This document shows positions 1 to 8,859 of a stretch of DNA of 64,000 nucleotides, one piece after another. The stretch is taken from NCBI RefSeq assembly GCF_026540895.1, contig NZ_JALNUR010000014.1:21168-85167 (forward strand), read 5' to 3'. Position 1 is the stretch's first letter. The number at the start of each line of letters is the position of its first letter. The DNA comes from Sphingomonas sp. GM_Shp_1 (GTDB lineage Bacteria; Pseudomonadota; Alphaproteobacteria; Sphingomonadales; Sphingomonadaceae). The notes under the pieces are model-generated. The model was given only the letters and a program-made list of their open reading frames with translations. It was not told the DNA's origin and searched no databases. Both the position numbers and the translations under genes were made by a program.

Positions 1-917
1 CCTATGTGAACGACTTCATCGACCGGGGCCGCGTGAAGCGCGTCTATATCCAGGCCGATGCCGCCTATCGCATGGCGCCCGAGGATATCGGCAAACTCTA
101 TGTGCGCGGGGCCACGGGCACGATGGCGCCGTTCACCGCCTTCTCCGACGTCTCGTGGAATCAGGGGCCGATGCAGCTCACCCGCTATAACGGCCAGCCC
201 TCGATGGAAATCCTGGGCCAGGCCGCGCCGGGCGTGGCGTCGGGCGCCGCGATGAAGGCGATGGAGGAGATGCAGGCCAAGCTGCCGCCCGGCACCCGGC
301 TCGACTGGACCGGCCTCAGCTATGAGGAGCAATTGTCCGGTGGTCAGGCGCCCGCGCTCTACGGCCTGTCGCTGCTGATCGTCTTCCTGTGCCTCGCCGC
401 GCTGTACGAAAGCTGGTCGGTGCCGATCTCGGTCATGCTGGTGGTGCCGTTGGGCGTCGTCGGCGCGCTGCTCGCCGCCATGCTGACCGGGCTGAACAAC
501 GACATCTATCTGCAGGTCGGCCTGATCACCACGATCGGTGTGTCGGCGAAGAACGCGATCCTGATCGTCGAATTCGCCGAGGAGAGGATGCGCGAGGGCT
601 ATAATGCCTTCGACGCGGCGATCGAGGCGGCCAAGCTGCGCCTGCGGCCCATTCTGATGACCAGCCTGGCCTTTATCTTCGGCGTGTTCCCGCTGGCCAT
701 CGCCAATGGCGCGGGCGCGGGCGGCCAGAACGCCATCGGTCGCGCGGTGGTGGGCGGCATGTTCTCGGCGACGGTCCTGGCGATCTTCTTCGTGCCGATG
801 TTCTTCGTCGTCGTCATGCGGCTGTTCGACCGCAGCAAGAACCGCAGGGCCGAGGGCGATACGCAGCCGCACGACGATGGCCGTCCCGATACGCCGCCCG
901 TGCCGCAGGGAGTTTGA
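1..917 (+). CDS. RND efflux pump inner-membrane subunit, C-terminal part (5' end outside window)
   Basis: This is the last ~305 residues of an AcrB/MexB-type (HAE1) proton-driven drug exporter. The reading frame is already open at base 3 (Tyr-Val before [16 protein letters not shown]), so the gene begins upstream of the window. The sequence holds the end of the second periplasmic porter domain and then the last group of transmembrane helices, including [17 protein letters not shown] and the conserved [14 protein letters not shown] segment, with a hydrophilic tail. Three bases separate it from the outer-membrane channel gene and a TetR gene follows, the usual layout of a self-regulated tripartite efflux operon. 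The family call is firm; the substrate is unknown. Confidence 0.93.
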   Translation, partial: YVNDFIDRGRVKRVYIQADAAYRMAPEDIGKLYVRGATGTMAPFTAFSDVSWNQGPMQLTRYNGQPSMEILGQAAPGVASGAAMKAMEEMQAKLPPGTRLDWTGLSYEEQLSGGQAPALYGLSLLIVFLCLAALYESWSVPISVMLVVPLGVVGALLAAMLTGLNNDIYLQVGLITTIGVSAKNAILIVEFAEERMREGYNAFDAAIEAAKLRLRPILMTSLAFIFGVFPLAIANGAGAGGQNAIGRAVVGGMFSATVLAIFFVPMFFVVVMRLFDRSKNRRAEGDTQPHDDGRPDTPPVPQGV

Positions 918-920
918 TCC

Positions 921-2435
921 ATGATCCGTTCCAAATCTGCCTTGGCCCTGCTGGCGGCGACGACGCTGGCCGGGTGCAATCTCGCCCCCAAATATGTCCG
1001 CCCGGTGGGCGCCGTCCCCGCGACCTTGCCCCAGGACGGCATTTATCCGGCGGCGGTGTCCGACGCGCCCGATGTGACCAAGATCGGGTGGCAGCAATTC
1101 TTCACCGACGACCGCCTGCGCCGCACCATCGCGCTGGGTCTTGAGAACAACCGCGACCTGCGCATCGCAGCGGCCAATGTGTTGCAGGCACGGGCGCAGT
1201 ATCGGGTGCAGCGTGCGGATCTGGTCCCTTCGACCACCCTGTCGGGTTCGGGAACCTATACCAACAACATCCAGGGTGCGGCGGGCGCGCTCGGCGGCGC
1301 GGCGGGCGGCGGTGCCGGGGCGGGTACCGGCACCGGCACAGGAACCGGTGCTGGCGCCGGGGCCGGTGGCACGGGCCTGGGCGTCGGTGTGGGCTCGTCC
1401 GCGTCCAATCTGGAATTCTATTCGGTCAATGCCGGTTTCTCGGCCTTCGAACTCGATCTCTTCGGTCGCGTCCGCAACCTCAACCGCGCCGCGCTGGAAC
1501 AGTATTTCGCGACCGAGGAGGCCCAGCGTTCGACCCGCATCAGCCTGATCGCCGAGATCGCGACGGCCTGGCTGACCTATGCGTCGGACCAGGACCAGTT
1601 GCGCATTTCGCAGGAGTCGTTGAAATCCTTCGCGCAATCGCTGGAGCTGACCCGCGCGCAGTTCCGGATCGGCGTCGCCTCCGAACTCGAGGCGCGACAG
1701 GCCGAGACGACCTATCAGGGTGCGCGCAACGACATCGCGGTGTTGAAGACGCGGGTGGCGCAGGACAAGAACGCGCTCGACCTGCTGGTCGGCGCACCGG
1801 TGCAGGTCGATCTGCTGCCGCAAGGATTGGGCGAAAGCGGTGCGGCCTTGCCGGTGCTGCCCACCGGCCTGTCGTCCGAGATATTGCTGCGCCGCCCCGA
1901 CGTGTTGCAGGCGGAGCATCAGTTGATCGCGCAGAACGCCAATATCGGCGCGGCGCGCGCGGCGATGTTCCCGCGCATCTCGTTGACCGCGACGCTGGGC
2001 ACGATCAGCACCGCGCTCAGCGGCCTCTTCGCGGGTGGCAGCTTCACCTATACCGGCGCGCCGTCGGTCTCGCTGCCGCTGTTCGACGGGGGACGGCTTC
2101 GTGGCAATCTGGACGTCGCGCGTGCGCAGCAACAGGCTGCCGTCTCGACCTATGAGAAGACCGTCCAGACGGCCTTCCGCGAGGTCGCCGACGCGCTGGC
2201 GCAACGCGGCACCATCGACGAGCAGATCGCGGCGCAGACGGCCCGCGTGGAGGCGGCGAATGTCGCGCTGAAAATCTCGGATGCGCGGTACCGGACGGGC
2301 GTCGAGTCCTTCCTGACGACGCTCGATTCCCAACGCACCGCCTATTCGGCGCAGCAGTTGCTGGTGACCACCCGCCTCAATCGCGAGAGCAACATGGTGG
2401 AGCTGTACCGTTCGCTGGGCGGCGGGCTGAACTAG
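921..2435 (+). CDS. Outer-membrane efflux lipoprotein (OprM/NodT family)
   Basis: Predicted outer-membrane channel of the tripartite pump, forming the exit duct for the RND protein encoded just upstream. It is 504 residues long. The N-terminus is a lipoprotein signal with lipobox LAGC, so Cys19 should be lipidated. The two repeated efflux (TolC-like) halves follow, with typical segments such as LRRPDVLQAEHQLIAQNANI and SLPLFDGGRLRGNLDVARAQ. Odd feature: residues ~117-160 are an almost pure Gly/Ala/Thr tract that normal family members lack, lying where the first extracellular hairpin is expected. The next gene starts 5 bases after the stop. Confidence 0.92.
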   Translation: MIRSKSALALLAATTLAGCNLAPKYVRPVGAVPATLPQDGIYPAAVSDAPDVTKIGWQQFFTDDRLRRTIALGLENNRDLRIAAANVLQARAQYRVQRADLVPSTTLSGSGTYTNNIQGAAGALGGAAGGGAGAGTGTGTGTGAGAGAGGTGLGVGVGSSASNLEFYSVNAGFSAFELDLFGRVRNLNRAALEQYFATEEAQRSTRISLIAEIATAWLTYASDQDQLRISQESLKSFAQSLELTRAQFRIGVASELEARQAETTYQGARNDIAVLKTRVAQDKNALDLLVGAPVQVDLLPQGLGESGAALPVLPTGLSSEILLRRPDVLQAEHQLIAQNANIGAARAAMFPRISLTATLGTISTALSGLFAGGSFTYTGAPSVSLPLFDGGRLRGNLDVARAQQQAAVSTYEKTVQTAFREVADALAQRGTIDEQIAAQTARVEAANVALKISDARYRTGVESFLTTLDSQRTAYSAQQLLVTTRLNRESNMVELYRSLGGGLN

Positions 2436-2440
2436 CCGAT

Positions 2441-3076
2441 ATGGGCGATATCCTGGTTTCGCCTCCGGGCGGTCGCGATCCCGTCCCACGGTCGCGCGGC
2501 CGCCCCAGCGTCGAGCGCGCGGCGGAGATCGGCCATCTGGTCGTCGAAGCCGCGATCATCGCCTTTGTCGAGCAGGGCCTGGACATTTCCATCGACCAGA
2601 TCGCCCAGTCGGTCGGGGTAAGCAAGCAGGCGGTCTATCGGCGCTGGTCCAGCAAGATATCGCTGCTGATGGACGTGATGGACCGGGTCATGGAGACGGT
2701 CCATTTCCGTCTGGCCGACGGTCTGCCCCGACATCCCGTGCTCGCCCTGAAGGAATTGTCCTGGCGCATGTGCCGGCCGGATGGGGGCGTGCGCGAGCGG
2801 AGCGTCACCATCCTGATGTCCGAGGCGCTGAACGACAAATCCATGCACCAGTGGTTCGCCCTGTGGCGCAAGGCGCATTTCGATTTCTATCGGGCATTCG
2901 TCCTGACCGCCGCAAGGTCGGTGGGCCGGGAGGAACAGGCGATGGTCATCGCCCGGATATTGCTGGATATGGTCGAGGGGGTCAGCCGAGCGACCTATTG
3001 GGAAAATCTGTCCGACGCGGACTGTGCGGCGCTGTTTTCGCAAAAATGGGATCGGATGACGCCGATGCTGCGCTGA
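2441..3076 (+). CDS. TetR-family transcriptional regulator
   Basis: A 211-residue TetR-type repressor. After a Pro/Arg-rich leader the N-terminal helix-turn-helix is clear (DISIDQIAQSVGVSKQAVYR, then RWSSKISLLMDVM), followed by an all-helical ligand domain that I cannot assign further. It follows the pump channel by 5 bases and is co-oriented, so it probably controls the efflux operon in response to a pump substrate. That role is inferred from position only. A strong stem-loop lies 34 bases after the stop and should end the operon. Confidence 0.88.
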   Translation: MGDILVSPPGGRDPVPRSRGRPSVERAAEIGHLVVEAAIIAFVEQGLDISIDQIAQSVGVSKQAVYRRWSSKISLLMDVMDRVMETVHFRLADGLPRHPVLALKELSWRMCRPDGGVRERSVTILMSEALNDKSMHQWFALWRKAHFDFYRAFVLTAARSVGREEQAMVIARILLDMVEGVSRATYWENLSDADCAALFSQKWDRMTPMLR

Positions 3077-3109
3077 CCGGCGATCGCGCCGCGTCAGGCT
3101 CGATCGAGG

Positions 3110-3145
3110 AAAGGCCGCCCCGTCAAGGGAGCGGCCTTTCGCTTT
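3110..3145 (+). terminator. Intrinsic terminator of the efflux/TetR operon
   Basis: A 9-bp perfect stem (AAAGGCCGC with GCGGCCTTT) extended by CCC/GGG, followed by CGCTTTT. The T run is only on the plus-strand side, matching the operon above. Confidence 0.75.
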
Positions 3146-3183
3146 TCGATGGGCGGGTCATGGCCCGCGAGATGGCGCGACGA

Positions 3184-3396
3184 TCAGCTCGGATGGGCGG
3201 CGCTGACCATGGCGGCTTCATCCTCCTCGGTCGGGATCGACGCATCGAGCCCGTCCGCCGACGATGCGGGATCGCCCTGGGCCAATGCCATCTGCTCATA
3301 GGCGATCTCCAGATCCTGCACCCCCGAGCCGGTCGGCTGGATGGGGAGATCGGCAAAGCTGGCGGGCTCTTCTGTCGCAACGGTTTTTTCAGGCAC
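3184..3396 (-). CDS. Small acidic protein of unknown function downstream of a TonB receptor
   Basis: A 70-residue protein starting at GTG (3396). The start is well supported: AAGGAG lies 6 bases upstream on the minus strand. The protein is strongly acidic (many Glu/Asp, few basic residues), has no signal peptide, no membrane segment and no cysteine, and looks largely unstructured apart from a possible helix around LEIAYEQMALAQG. It lies 142 bases after the TonB receptor gene and on the same strand, on the far side from the halogenase. I do not recognise the family. Possible roles are an accessory or leader-like peptide of the receptor/halogenase locus; no core-peptide or protease-site signature is visible. 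Confidence 0.6.
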   Translation of the reverse strand: MPEKTVATEEPASFADLPIQPTGSGVQDLEIAYEQMALAQGDPASSADGLDASIPTEEDEAAMVSAAHPS

Positions 3397-3503
3397 GTCG
3401 TTCTCCTTCCTAAGCGGAATGAACGCGCGGCCCGCGATTTCGACCCAGACCGATCGTGTCGCTGGGCGGCCGGATCAGCCCGCATCACCGTCAGAGGAAG
3501 GGA

Positions 3504-3526
3504 GCGGGGTGATCGGTCCACCCCGC
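3504..3526 (-). terminator. Hairpin between TonB receptor and small acidic gene
   Basis: An 8-bp perfect stem (GCGGGGTG / CACCCCGC) with a 7-base loop just after the receptor stop. On the minus strand it is followed by TCCCTTCCTC, only weakly T-rich, so it may be a partial terminator or an mRNA-end stabiliser that lowers expression of the small gene. Confidence 0.4.
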
Positions 3527-3538
3527 CCCGGTCACGCA

Positions 3539-6370
3539 TCAGAAGGAGAAACGGACGCCCGCATCATAGCGCGGCCCGAAATTCTGATAGCGCAGCAACT
3601 GGTTGTCGAACCGCCCGGTCGCGAAATACTTTGCGTTGAACAGGTTCGTCCCCTCGACGAAGACCTGGGCGAAGGGGGTGACGTTCACCGCCACGCTGCC
3701 GTCGAACTGGCCGTAATCGCGCACGAACACCGGCTCGTTGCCCGGACCGCCCGCGAGCTGCTGAAGGAAGCGTTCGCGCCGGTTATAGGCGATGCGCGCC
3801 GACACGCCGAACTTCTCGTAGAACAGGGTCGCGTTCTGCGAATTGCCGATGCCCTCCGCCGCGAAGGACTGACCGATCTGGCTGACGTCGAATTCGCGGT
3901 TGGTCGAGACGAAGGTCGCGTTGGCCTGTACGCCGAAGCCGCTGAGCACGCCGGGCAGCCAGTCGAGCGTATGGACCAGGTTCAACTCCAGCCCCTTGAT
4001 CTTCAGCGACTGGGCGTTGCGCGGACGGCGCACGCTGAACTTGGCGGTGTTGGGCCCGACGATCAGCCCGCCGACCGGCAGGTTGCCCGCATTGGCGATG
4101 GTGAACAATTCCTCGCCGAAGGTCTGGACGATGAAGTCGTCCACCGTCTTGTGGAACACCGCCGCCGAGAGGGTGGTGGTGGGCGTGGGATACCATTCCA
4201 GCGACAGGTCGAAATTGGTCGCGCGATACGGCTTCAGGTCGGGATTGCCGCCGGTCGCGGTCAGCGTCGCGGGGCGCAGCGTCCCGATGTCCAGGCTGGG
4301 CGCCAGATCGCCGATCGCGGGGCGGGTCAGCGTCTTGTAGGCGGCGAAACGCGCCTGGAGCTTGGTCGTCAGGTTCAGTTTCGCGTTCAGGTTGGGCAGG
4401 AAGTTGCTGTAGGACGAACGCTTGTTGACCGACACCGCCGCGCGGTTGTTGGCGAAGACGCCGGTATAGGTGGTCGGATCGCCCGCCACGGGAAGCAGGT
4501 CGGTCAGCTGCAACTGCTGCCCGGACGAGACCAGCTCGGTATATTCATAGCGTCCGCCGATATTGATGAACCAGGGGAGCCCCGCGACCGTGCCTTCCAG
4601 GTCCATATCGGCATAGCTGGCGAAGACCTTTTCACGGACCCGTGCCGAGGGCTGCTCGGTCACCGCATAGCCGTTGGTCCGCGCGAAGATCGCGGCGGTC
4701 GTCCCCACCGGCTGGCCGCGCGCCAGGTCGAGCGCGGTGGTCGCCGCCGGGCTGGTCAGATAGTTGAAATAGGCCTGCGGGTCATAGGTCAGGAAGGTGG
4801 TCGGCACGCTGCCGCCCTTCTGCCCCAGCGAACCGAGGGTGAAGGGCGAGAGGAGCGACGGATCGGCCAGCGTCGGGTAACCGCAATAGAGGCAGCCGAT
4901 ATTCGGGTCCGACGAGAAGGGCACGTTGCTCTTGTCGCGCGATGTGCCGGTAAGGCCGAAGCGGAGCGCCGAGACGATGTTCCAGCCCGGCTTCCATTCG
5001 GTGTTCCAGCGATATTCCTGGACCTTCTCGGTCACGTCGTTGCCGCTGCGCCCGGCGATATGGGTGCGGCCCAGCGCCGGGTTGGTCAGCACGCCATTGT
5101 CATAGCCGGAGGTGGAGGGGATGCCGTTCCCTTCCGCCGCGCTGAACGAATATTGGGTCGGCACGCCGATGACGGTGAAATAGGATTTGCCGCCGCCCGC
5201 ATTCTTGGCCTGCGAATAGGTGGCGTCGAAGACCATGCGCACCGTATCGGCGGGCCGCCATTCGGCGTTGAACCCGGCCTCATAGGTCGTCGTCTCGCGC
5301 ACCCCGCCGGAGGCGATGAAGTCGGCATTGCCGTTGGTGGTCAGCGAGGTGACGCTGCGGTTCGAATCGATCTGCGCGGCGGTATAGCTGGTCGGCTCGA
5401 ACCAGCTGCCCAGGCCCCGCGTGGTCGTGTCGCTCTTGAACCGGTTGTAGAGGCCGTCGACGGTGAAGGTCAGCTCGTCGGTCGGCGCATATTGCGCGAC
5501 CAGCGTCGCGCCCAGGCGGGTGCGATCGTCGCGCGTCTCGTTCACGTCCTGGTTACGCGGCGCATAGACATTGGTGTAGAGCGGCGCGCTGTTCGGGCCG
5601 ACCGAGGTGCCGGGGATATAACCATCGGTGCTGATCGCCCGGATCGAGGCGATACGCTTCTGATAGGACAGCGAGGCGAGCAGGCCCAGCTTTCCGTCGG
5701 CAAAGGTGTCGCTGAGCAGGCCGAAGAGCTGCGGCGTGAATTTCTTGCTGTTGCCTTCGTACAGCGCCTTGCCGGTGAAGACGCCCTTGAACTCCTTGAG
5801 CGCGAGCGGGCGGGGCGTCTGGACGTTGATCGTCGCGCCGATACCGCCGCCCTGAAGCGGGGCCTGCGAACTCTTATAGACCTGCGCGCCGCTGATCAGC
5901 TCGGCGGGGATCAGGTCGAAGGAGAAGGCGCGGTTGTAATTGTCGGACGCGAAGCTGCGCCCATTGAACAGCACCGTGTTGAACGCGGGGCCGAGGCCGC
6001 GCACGCTGACCGAGGCGCCTTCGCCATTGCTGCGGTCGATCGCGACGCCGGGGATGCGCTGGAGCGATTCGGCGACGTTGGCGTCGGGGAATTTGCCCAG
6101 GTCTTCGGAGGAGATCGCGTCGAGGATACCGGCGGCGTCGCGCTTGATCGCGGCGGCGGATTCGATGCTGCGACGGATGCCGGTGACGATGATGTCGCCC
6201 GACGTGCCGTCCGCCTCGCTCTGGCTGGGCAGGGTGGCGGTCTGGTCGGCCGGCGGAGTCTGCGTCTGGGCCAGGGCCGGCGTGGCGGTGATAAGTGCGA
6301 CAAGTGCGGTGGACAATCCGGCACGGCCGAGCAAACGGCCACGAATGGTTGTTGCAGCGACTTGAGTCAT
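3539..6370 (-). CDS. TonB-dependent receptor (Xanthomonas/Caulobacter type), halogenase-associated
   Basis: A 943-residue outer-membrane receptor. A signal peptide ends near ATPALAQ, then come a short linker and a TonB-box-like segment (DIIVTGIRRSIESAAAIK), the plug (SSEDLGKFPDANVAESLQRI, GVAIDRSNGEGASVSVRGLG) and a long barrel ending in the typical C-terminal aromatic motif (YDAGVRFSF). The start at 6370 has GGGGAG 5 bases upstream. It is divergent from the flavin-dependent halogenase and SapC genes, an arrangement that recurs in sphingomonads, xanthomonads and Caulobacter, where it is usually linked to carbohydrate or glycoside uptake. The ligand is unknown. Confidence 0.93.
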   Translation of the reverse strand: MTQVAATTIRGRLLGRAGLSTALVALITATPALAQTQTPPADQTATLPSQSEADGTSGDIIVTGIRRSIESAAAIKRDAAGILDAISSEDLGKFPDANVAESLQRIPGVAIDRSNGEGASVSVRGLGPAFNTVLFNGRSFASDNYNRAFSFDLIPAELISGAQVYKSSQAPLQGGGIGATINVQTPRPLALKEFKGVFTGKALYEGNSKKFTPQLFGLLSDTFADGKLGLLASLSYQKRIASIRAISTDGYIPGTSVGPNSAPLYTNVYAPRNQDVNETRDDRTRLGATLVAQYAPTDELTFTVDGLYNRFKSDTTTRGLGSWFEPTSYTAAQIDSNRSVTSLTTNGNADFIASGGVRETTTYEAGFNAEWRPADTVRMVFDATYSQAKNAGGGKSYFTVIGVPTQYSFSAAEGNGIPSTSGYDNGVLTNPALGRTHIAGRSGNDVTEKVQEYRWNTEWKPGWNIVSALRFGLTGTSRDKSNVPFSSDPNIGCLYCGYPTLADPSLLSPFTLGSLGQKGGSVPTTFLTYDPQAYFNYLTSPAATTALDLARGQPVGTTAAIFARTNGYAVTEQPSARVREKVFASYADMDLEGTVAGLPWFINIGGRYEYTELVSSGQQLQLTDLLPVAGDPTTYTGVFANNRAAVSVNKRSSYSNFLPNLNAKLNLTTKLQARFAAYKTLTRPAIGDLAPSLDIGTLRPATLTATGGNPDLKPYRATNFDLSLEWYPTPTTTLSAAVFHKTVDDFIVQTFGEELFTIANAGNLPVGGLIVGPNTAKFSVRRPRNAQSLKIKGLELNLVHTLDWLPGVLSGFGVQANATFVSTNREFDVSQIGQSFAAEGIGNSQNATLFYEKFGVSARIAYNRRERFLQQLAGGPGNEPVFVRDYGQFDGSVAVNVTPFAQVFVEGTNLFNAKYFATGRFDNQLLRYQNFGPRYDAGVRFSF

Positions 6371-6506
6371 ATCTCTCCCCTATGTCAGTCTCGATTTCAG
6401 CCTCGGCCGGGCTGCTTGATCGGCGTTTGTTATGCGCTATGTCTGACAAATTCAAATGAAAACGATGCTGCTGTAGATCACCGTGCGGCAATTGGAGGGG
6501 AAAGCG
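6371..6506. promoter_or_regulatory. Divergent promoter region, TonB receptor / halogenase
   Basis: The 136-bp spacer must hold both promoters. TATGTCAG at 6381 and the short palindrome TGTCTGACA at 6440-6448 are the only repeated elements I see, and they are too weak to call an operator with certainty. The halogenase ribosome site GGAGGGG lies 6493-6500. Confidence 0.4.
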
Positions 6507-8075
6507 ATGACGGATCGAGCGGCGGCGGGGGATCGGCCCGTGCGACGGGTGGTCGTGGTGGGCGGCGGCTCGGCGGGATGGATCGCGGCCTGTCGCCTGG
6601 CCGCCGGCGCGCGGCGGACCGGCGGCGACGTCGCGGTCACCCTGGTCGAATCGAGGAACGTGCCGACGATCGGCGTGGGCGAGGGGACCTGGCCGACGAT
6701 GCGCAACACGCTGGCGAAGATCGGCATCACCGAAACCGACTTCATCCGCTCCTGCGACGCGGCGTTCAAACAGGGCGCGCGCTTCGTCGGCTGGACCGAC
6801 GGGACGCCCGGCGATGCCTATTACCACCCGCTCAATCCGCCCGCCGGGGCGACCGAGATCGACATGGCTCCGCACTGGCTGCACGGGCGCGAGGCAGGGG
6901 CGGGCGACTTCGCCGATTGGGTCGATTACCAGGCGATGCTGTGCGACGCGGGGCTGGCGCCCAAGAGCATCGTGATGTCCGAATATGCGGGCCACGCCAA
7001 TTATGCCTATCATCTGGACGCGGGCAAGTTCGCGACCCTGCTGCGCCATCACGGTGTCGGCGTGCTGGGGGTGGAGCATGTGCTGGGCGACGTGGCGACG
7101 CCCCGGATGACCGACCATGGCGATATCGCCGCGCTGGAACTGGCGGATGGCCGCGTGGTGGAGGGGGATTTCTTCGTCGATTGCACGGGCTTCGCCGCGC
7201 TGCTGATCGGGGACGTTTACGAGGTGCCATTCCGGCGCTGTGGCGATGTGCTGTTCGCCGACCGGGCGATGGCGTTGCAGCTTCCCTACGAATCCGAGGA
7301 CGACGCCATCACCTGCCACACCGTGGCGACGGCGCAGGATGCGGGCTGGATCTGGGACATCGGGCTGTGGACGCGGCGCGGGATCGGCCATGTCTATAGC
7401 AGCGCGCATATCAGCGACGATGCGGCGGAGGCGGCGCTGCGCCGTTATGCCGGGCCGGGGGCCGACGCGCTGAACGTTCGCCGGATCACCATCGATGCCG
7501 GGCACCGGACCCGCTTCTGGCAGAACAACTGCGTCGCGGTGGGGCTGTCCGCCGGGTTCATCGAGCCGCTGGAGGCGTCCGCCCTGATGCTGATCGAGAC
7601 GTCGATGGACGCGATCGCCGACCGCCTGCCGCGTACCCGCGCCGCGATGGATGTGATGGCGCGGAAGTTCAACGCGACCTTCACCCATCACTGGATGCGG
7701 ATCATCGAGTTCCTGAAGCTGCATTATGTCCTCACCCGGCGGACCGATACGGAATTCTGGCGCGACAATGTCGCCGCCGCCTCCATCCCGGACGGCCTGC
7801 GCGAGCGGCTGGAGCTTTGGCGGCACCATTCGCCCGGCCCGCAGGACTTCGACCATGCGCGCGAGGTGTTCTCCTGGCCCAGCTATCAGTACATCCTGCA
7901 CGGCATGGGCTTTGCCAGCGCCTATCCCCGGGTCGATCCGGCCTCGCCCGATGCGGCGACGGCGCAGCGTTTCGCGGCACGTAACGCGCGGGCCAAGGAC
8001 GAACTGCGCGCACGGGCCCCGCGCCACCGCGATGTGTTGCGCGCGATCCGCGAACATGGTCTGCAACGGGTATGA
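6507..8075 (+). CDS. Flavin-dependent (tryptophan-type) halogenase
   Basis: Predicted FADH2-dependent halogenase using O2 and halide on an aromatic substrate; a separate flavin reductase would be needed. ATG 6507 is preferred to the GTG at 6483 because GGAGGGG sits 6 bases before it (522 residues). Visible motifs are the FAD-binding GGGSAGW (19-25), GVGEGTWP (57-63), the catalytic lysine in AFKQG (Lys88) and GFIEPLEAS (~350). The WxWxIP signature reads WIWDIG at 281-286: both Trp are kept but Pro is replaced by Gly. It overlaps SapC by ATGA and faces away from the TonB receptor. Related TonB-linked halogenases act on free indoles in vitro; the true substrate here is unknown. Confidence 0.9.
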   Translation: MTDRAAAGDRPVRRVVVVGGGSAGWIAACRLAAGARRTGGDVAVTLVESRNVPTIGVGEGTWPTMRNTLAKIGITETDFIRSCDAAFKQGARFVGWTDGTPGDAYYHPLNPPAGATEIDMAPHWLHGREAGAGDFADWVDYQAMLCDAGLAPKSIVMSEYAGHANYAYHLDAGKFATLLRHHGVGVLGVEHVLGDVATPRMTDHGDIAALELADGRVVEGDFFVDCTGFAALLIGDVYEVPFRRCGDVLFADRAMALQLPYESEDDAITCHTVATAQDAGWIWDIGLWTRRGIGHVYSSAHISDDAAEAALRRYAGPGADALNVRRITIDAGHRTRFWQNNCVAVGLSAGFIEPLEASALMLIETSMDAIADRLPRTRAAMDVMARKFNATFTHHWMRIIEFLKLHYVLTRRTDTEFWRDNVAAASIPDGLRERLELWRHHSPGPQDFDHAREVFSWPSYQYILHGMGFASAYPRVDPASPDAATAQRFAARNARAKDELRARAPRHRDVLRAIREHGLQRV

Positions 8076-8782
8076 CCGGCCCCGTCCCGCTTTGCCCGAC
8101 CGCGCACGGTGCGCTGCGTTATGACCGTCATGCGGCGGGGGCGACGCGGCGCTTCGTGCGCATCGGCCTGTCCGAACTCGCCTTCGCCGCCGCCGACATG
8201 TCGCTCTGCCTGGCCAAAGACGGGCAGACCGGGCGGTTCAACCTGATCGCGCTGATGGCGCTGGTCGAGCCCGCCAATCTGTTCGTCTTCGGCGGCGGGT
8301 TCCAGGCGACCTATGTCCCGCGCGCGGCGCTGCTCGGCGGGTTCCGGCTGCATGATGGCGGGGTGGAGGGGCTCGCGATCGACCCTGCCGATCCGACAAT
8401 CGGCGAAACGGGCGAGCCGCTGTTCGCGCAGGGCGCGCCCACGCCGTTGCCGGGCCGTGTCCGCACCGCGCTGACCGAGGTGATCGCCGATATGCAGGCG
8501 GCGCAGGCACTGGTCGACCGCTATGCCGCGCTGCGGTTGATCCGGCCCTTGCCGCTGTCGCTGGAATTGGCGGGCGGTGGGGAGCATGATCTGGCCGGGC
8601 TGTACACCATCGACGAGGCGGCGATGCAGGCCTTGCCCGACGCCGCGCTGATCGCGCTTCACCGCGCCGACGCGCTTGCCCCGGCGGCGGTGATGGCCGC
8701 GTCGCTGGCGCAGACCGAGCGATTGCGCCAGTTGCACAATGCCCGCTTCACCCCGGCCATCGACCGGGTGACGTTGGGCTGA
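8072..8782 (+). CDS. SapC-family protein
   Basis: A 236-residue SapC-like protein. Family landmarks are the N-terminal FVRIGLSELAFAAADMSLCL, the LAKDGQTGRFNLIALMAL strand, GGFQATYVPRAALLGGF, EGLAIDPADPTIGETGEPLF and the C-terminal GLYTIDEAAMQALPDAALIA. It overlaps the halogenase by four bases (ATGA), so the two are translationally coupled. SapC was named for a Campylobacter S-layer locus, but its biochemical role is unsettled; in sphingomonads it usually travels with TonB receptors and halogenase-like genes. A second SapC gene lies at 35638. Family call firm, function unknown. Confidence 0.85.
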   Translation: MTGPVPLCPTAHGALRYDRHAAGATRRFVRIGLSELAFAAADMSLCLAKDGQTGRFNLIALMALVEPANLFVFGGGFQATYVPRAALLGGFRLHDGGVEGLAIDPADPTIGETGEPLFAQGAPTPLPGRVRTALTEVIADMQAAQALVDRYAALRLIRPLPLSLELAGGGEHDLAGLYTIDEAAMQALPDAALIALHRADALAPAAVMAASLAQTERLRQLHNARFTPAIDRVTLG

Positions 8783-8859
8783 TGCGCAGCCGGGATCGGG
8801 GAGGCGGACGGCGGCCTCCGGCTGGTTTTCGATGGCGATCCGAGTGTAGAGGACGGCAT

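Noticed and set aside
3341..7399. Very long plus-strand open frame (1352 residues) opposite the TonB receptor
   Set aside because: It lies antisense to a receptor with signal peptide, plug and barrel motifs and has a compositional pattern (Arg/Gly/Asp-rich, no domains) typical of a high-GC shadow frame.
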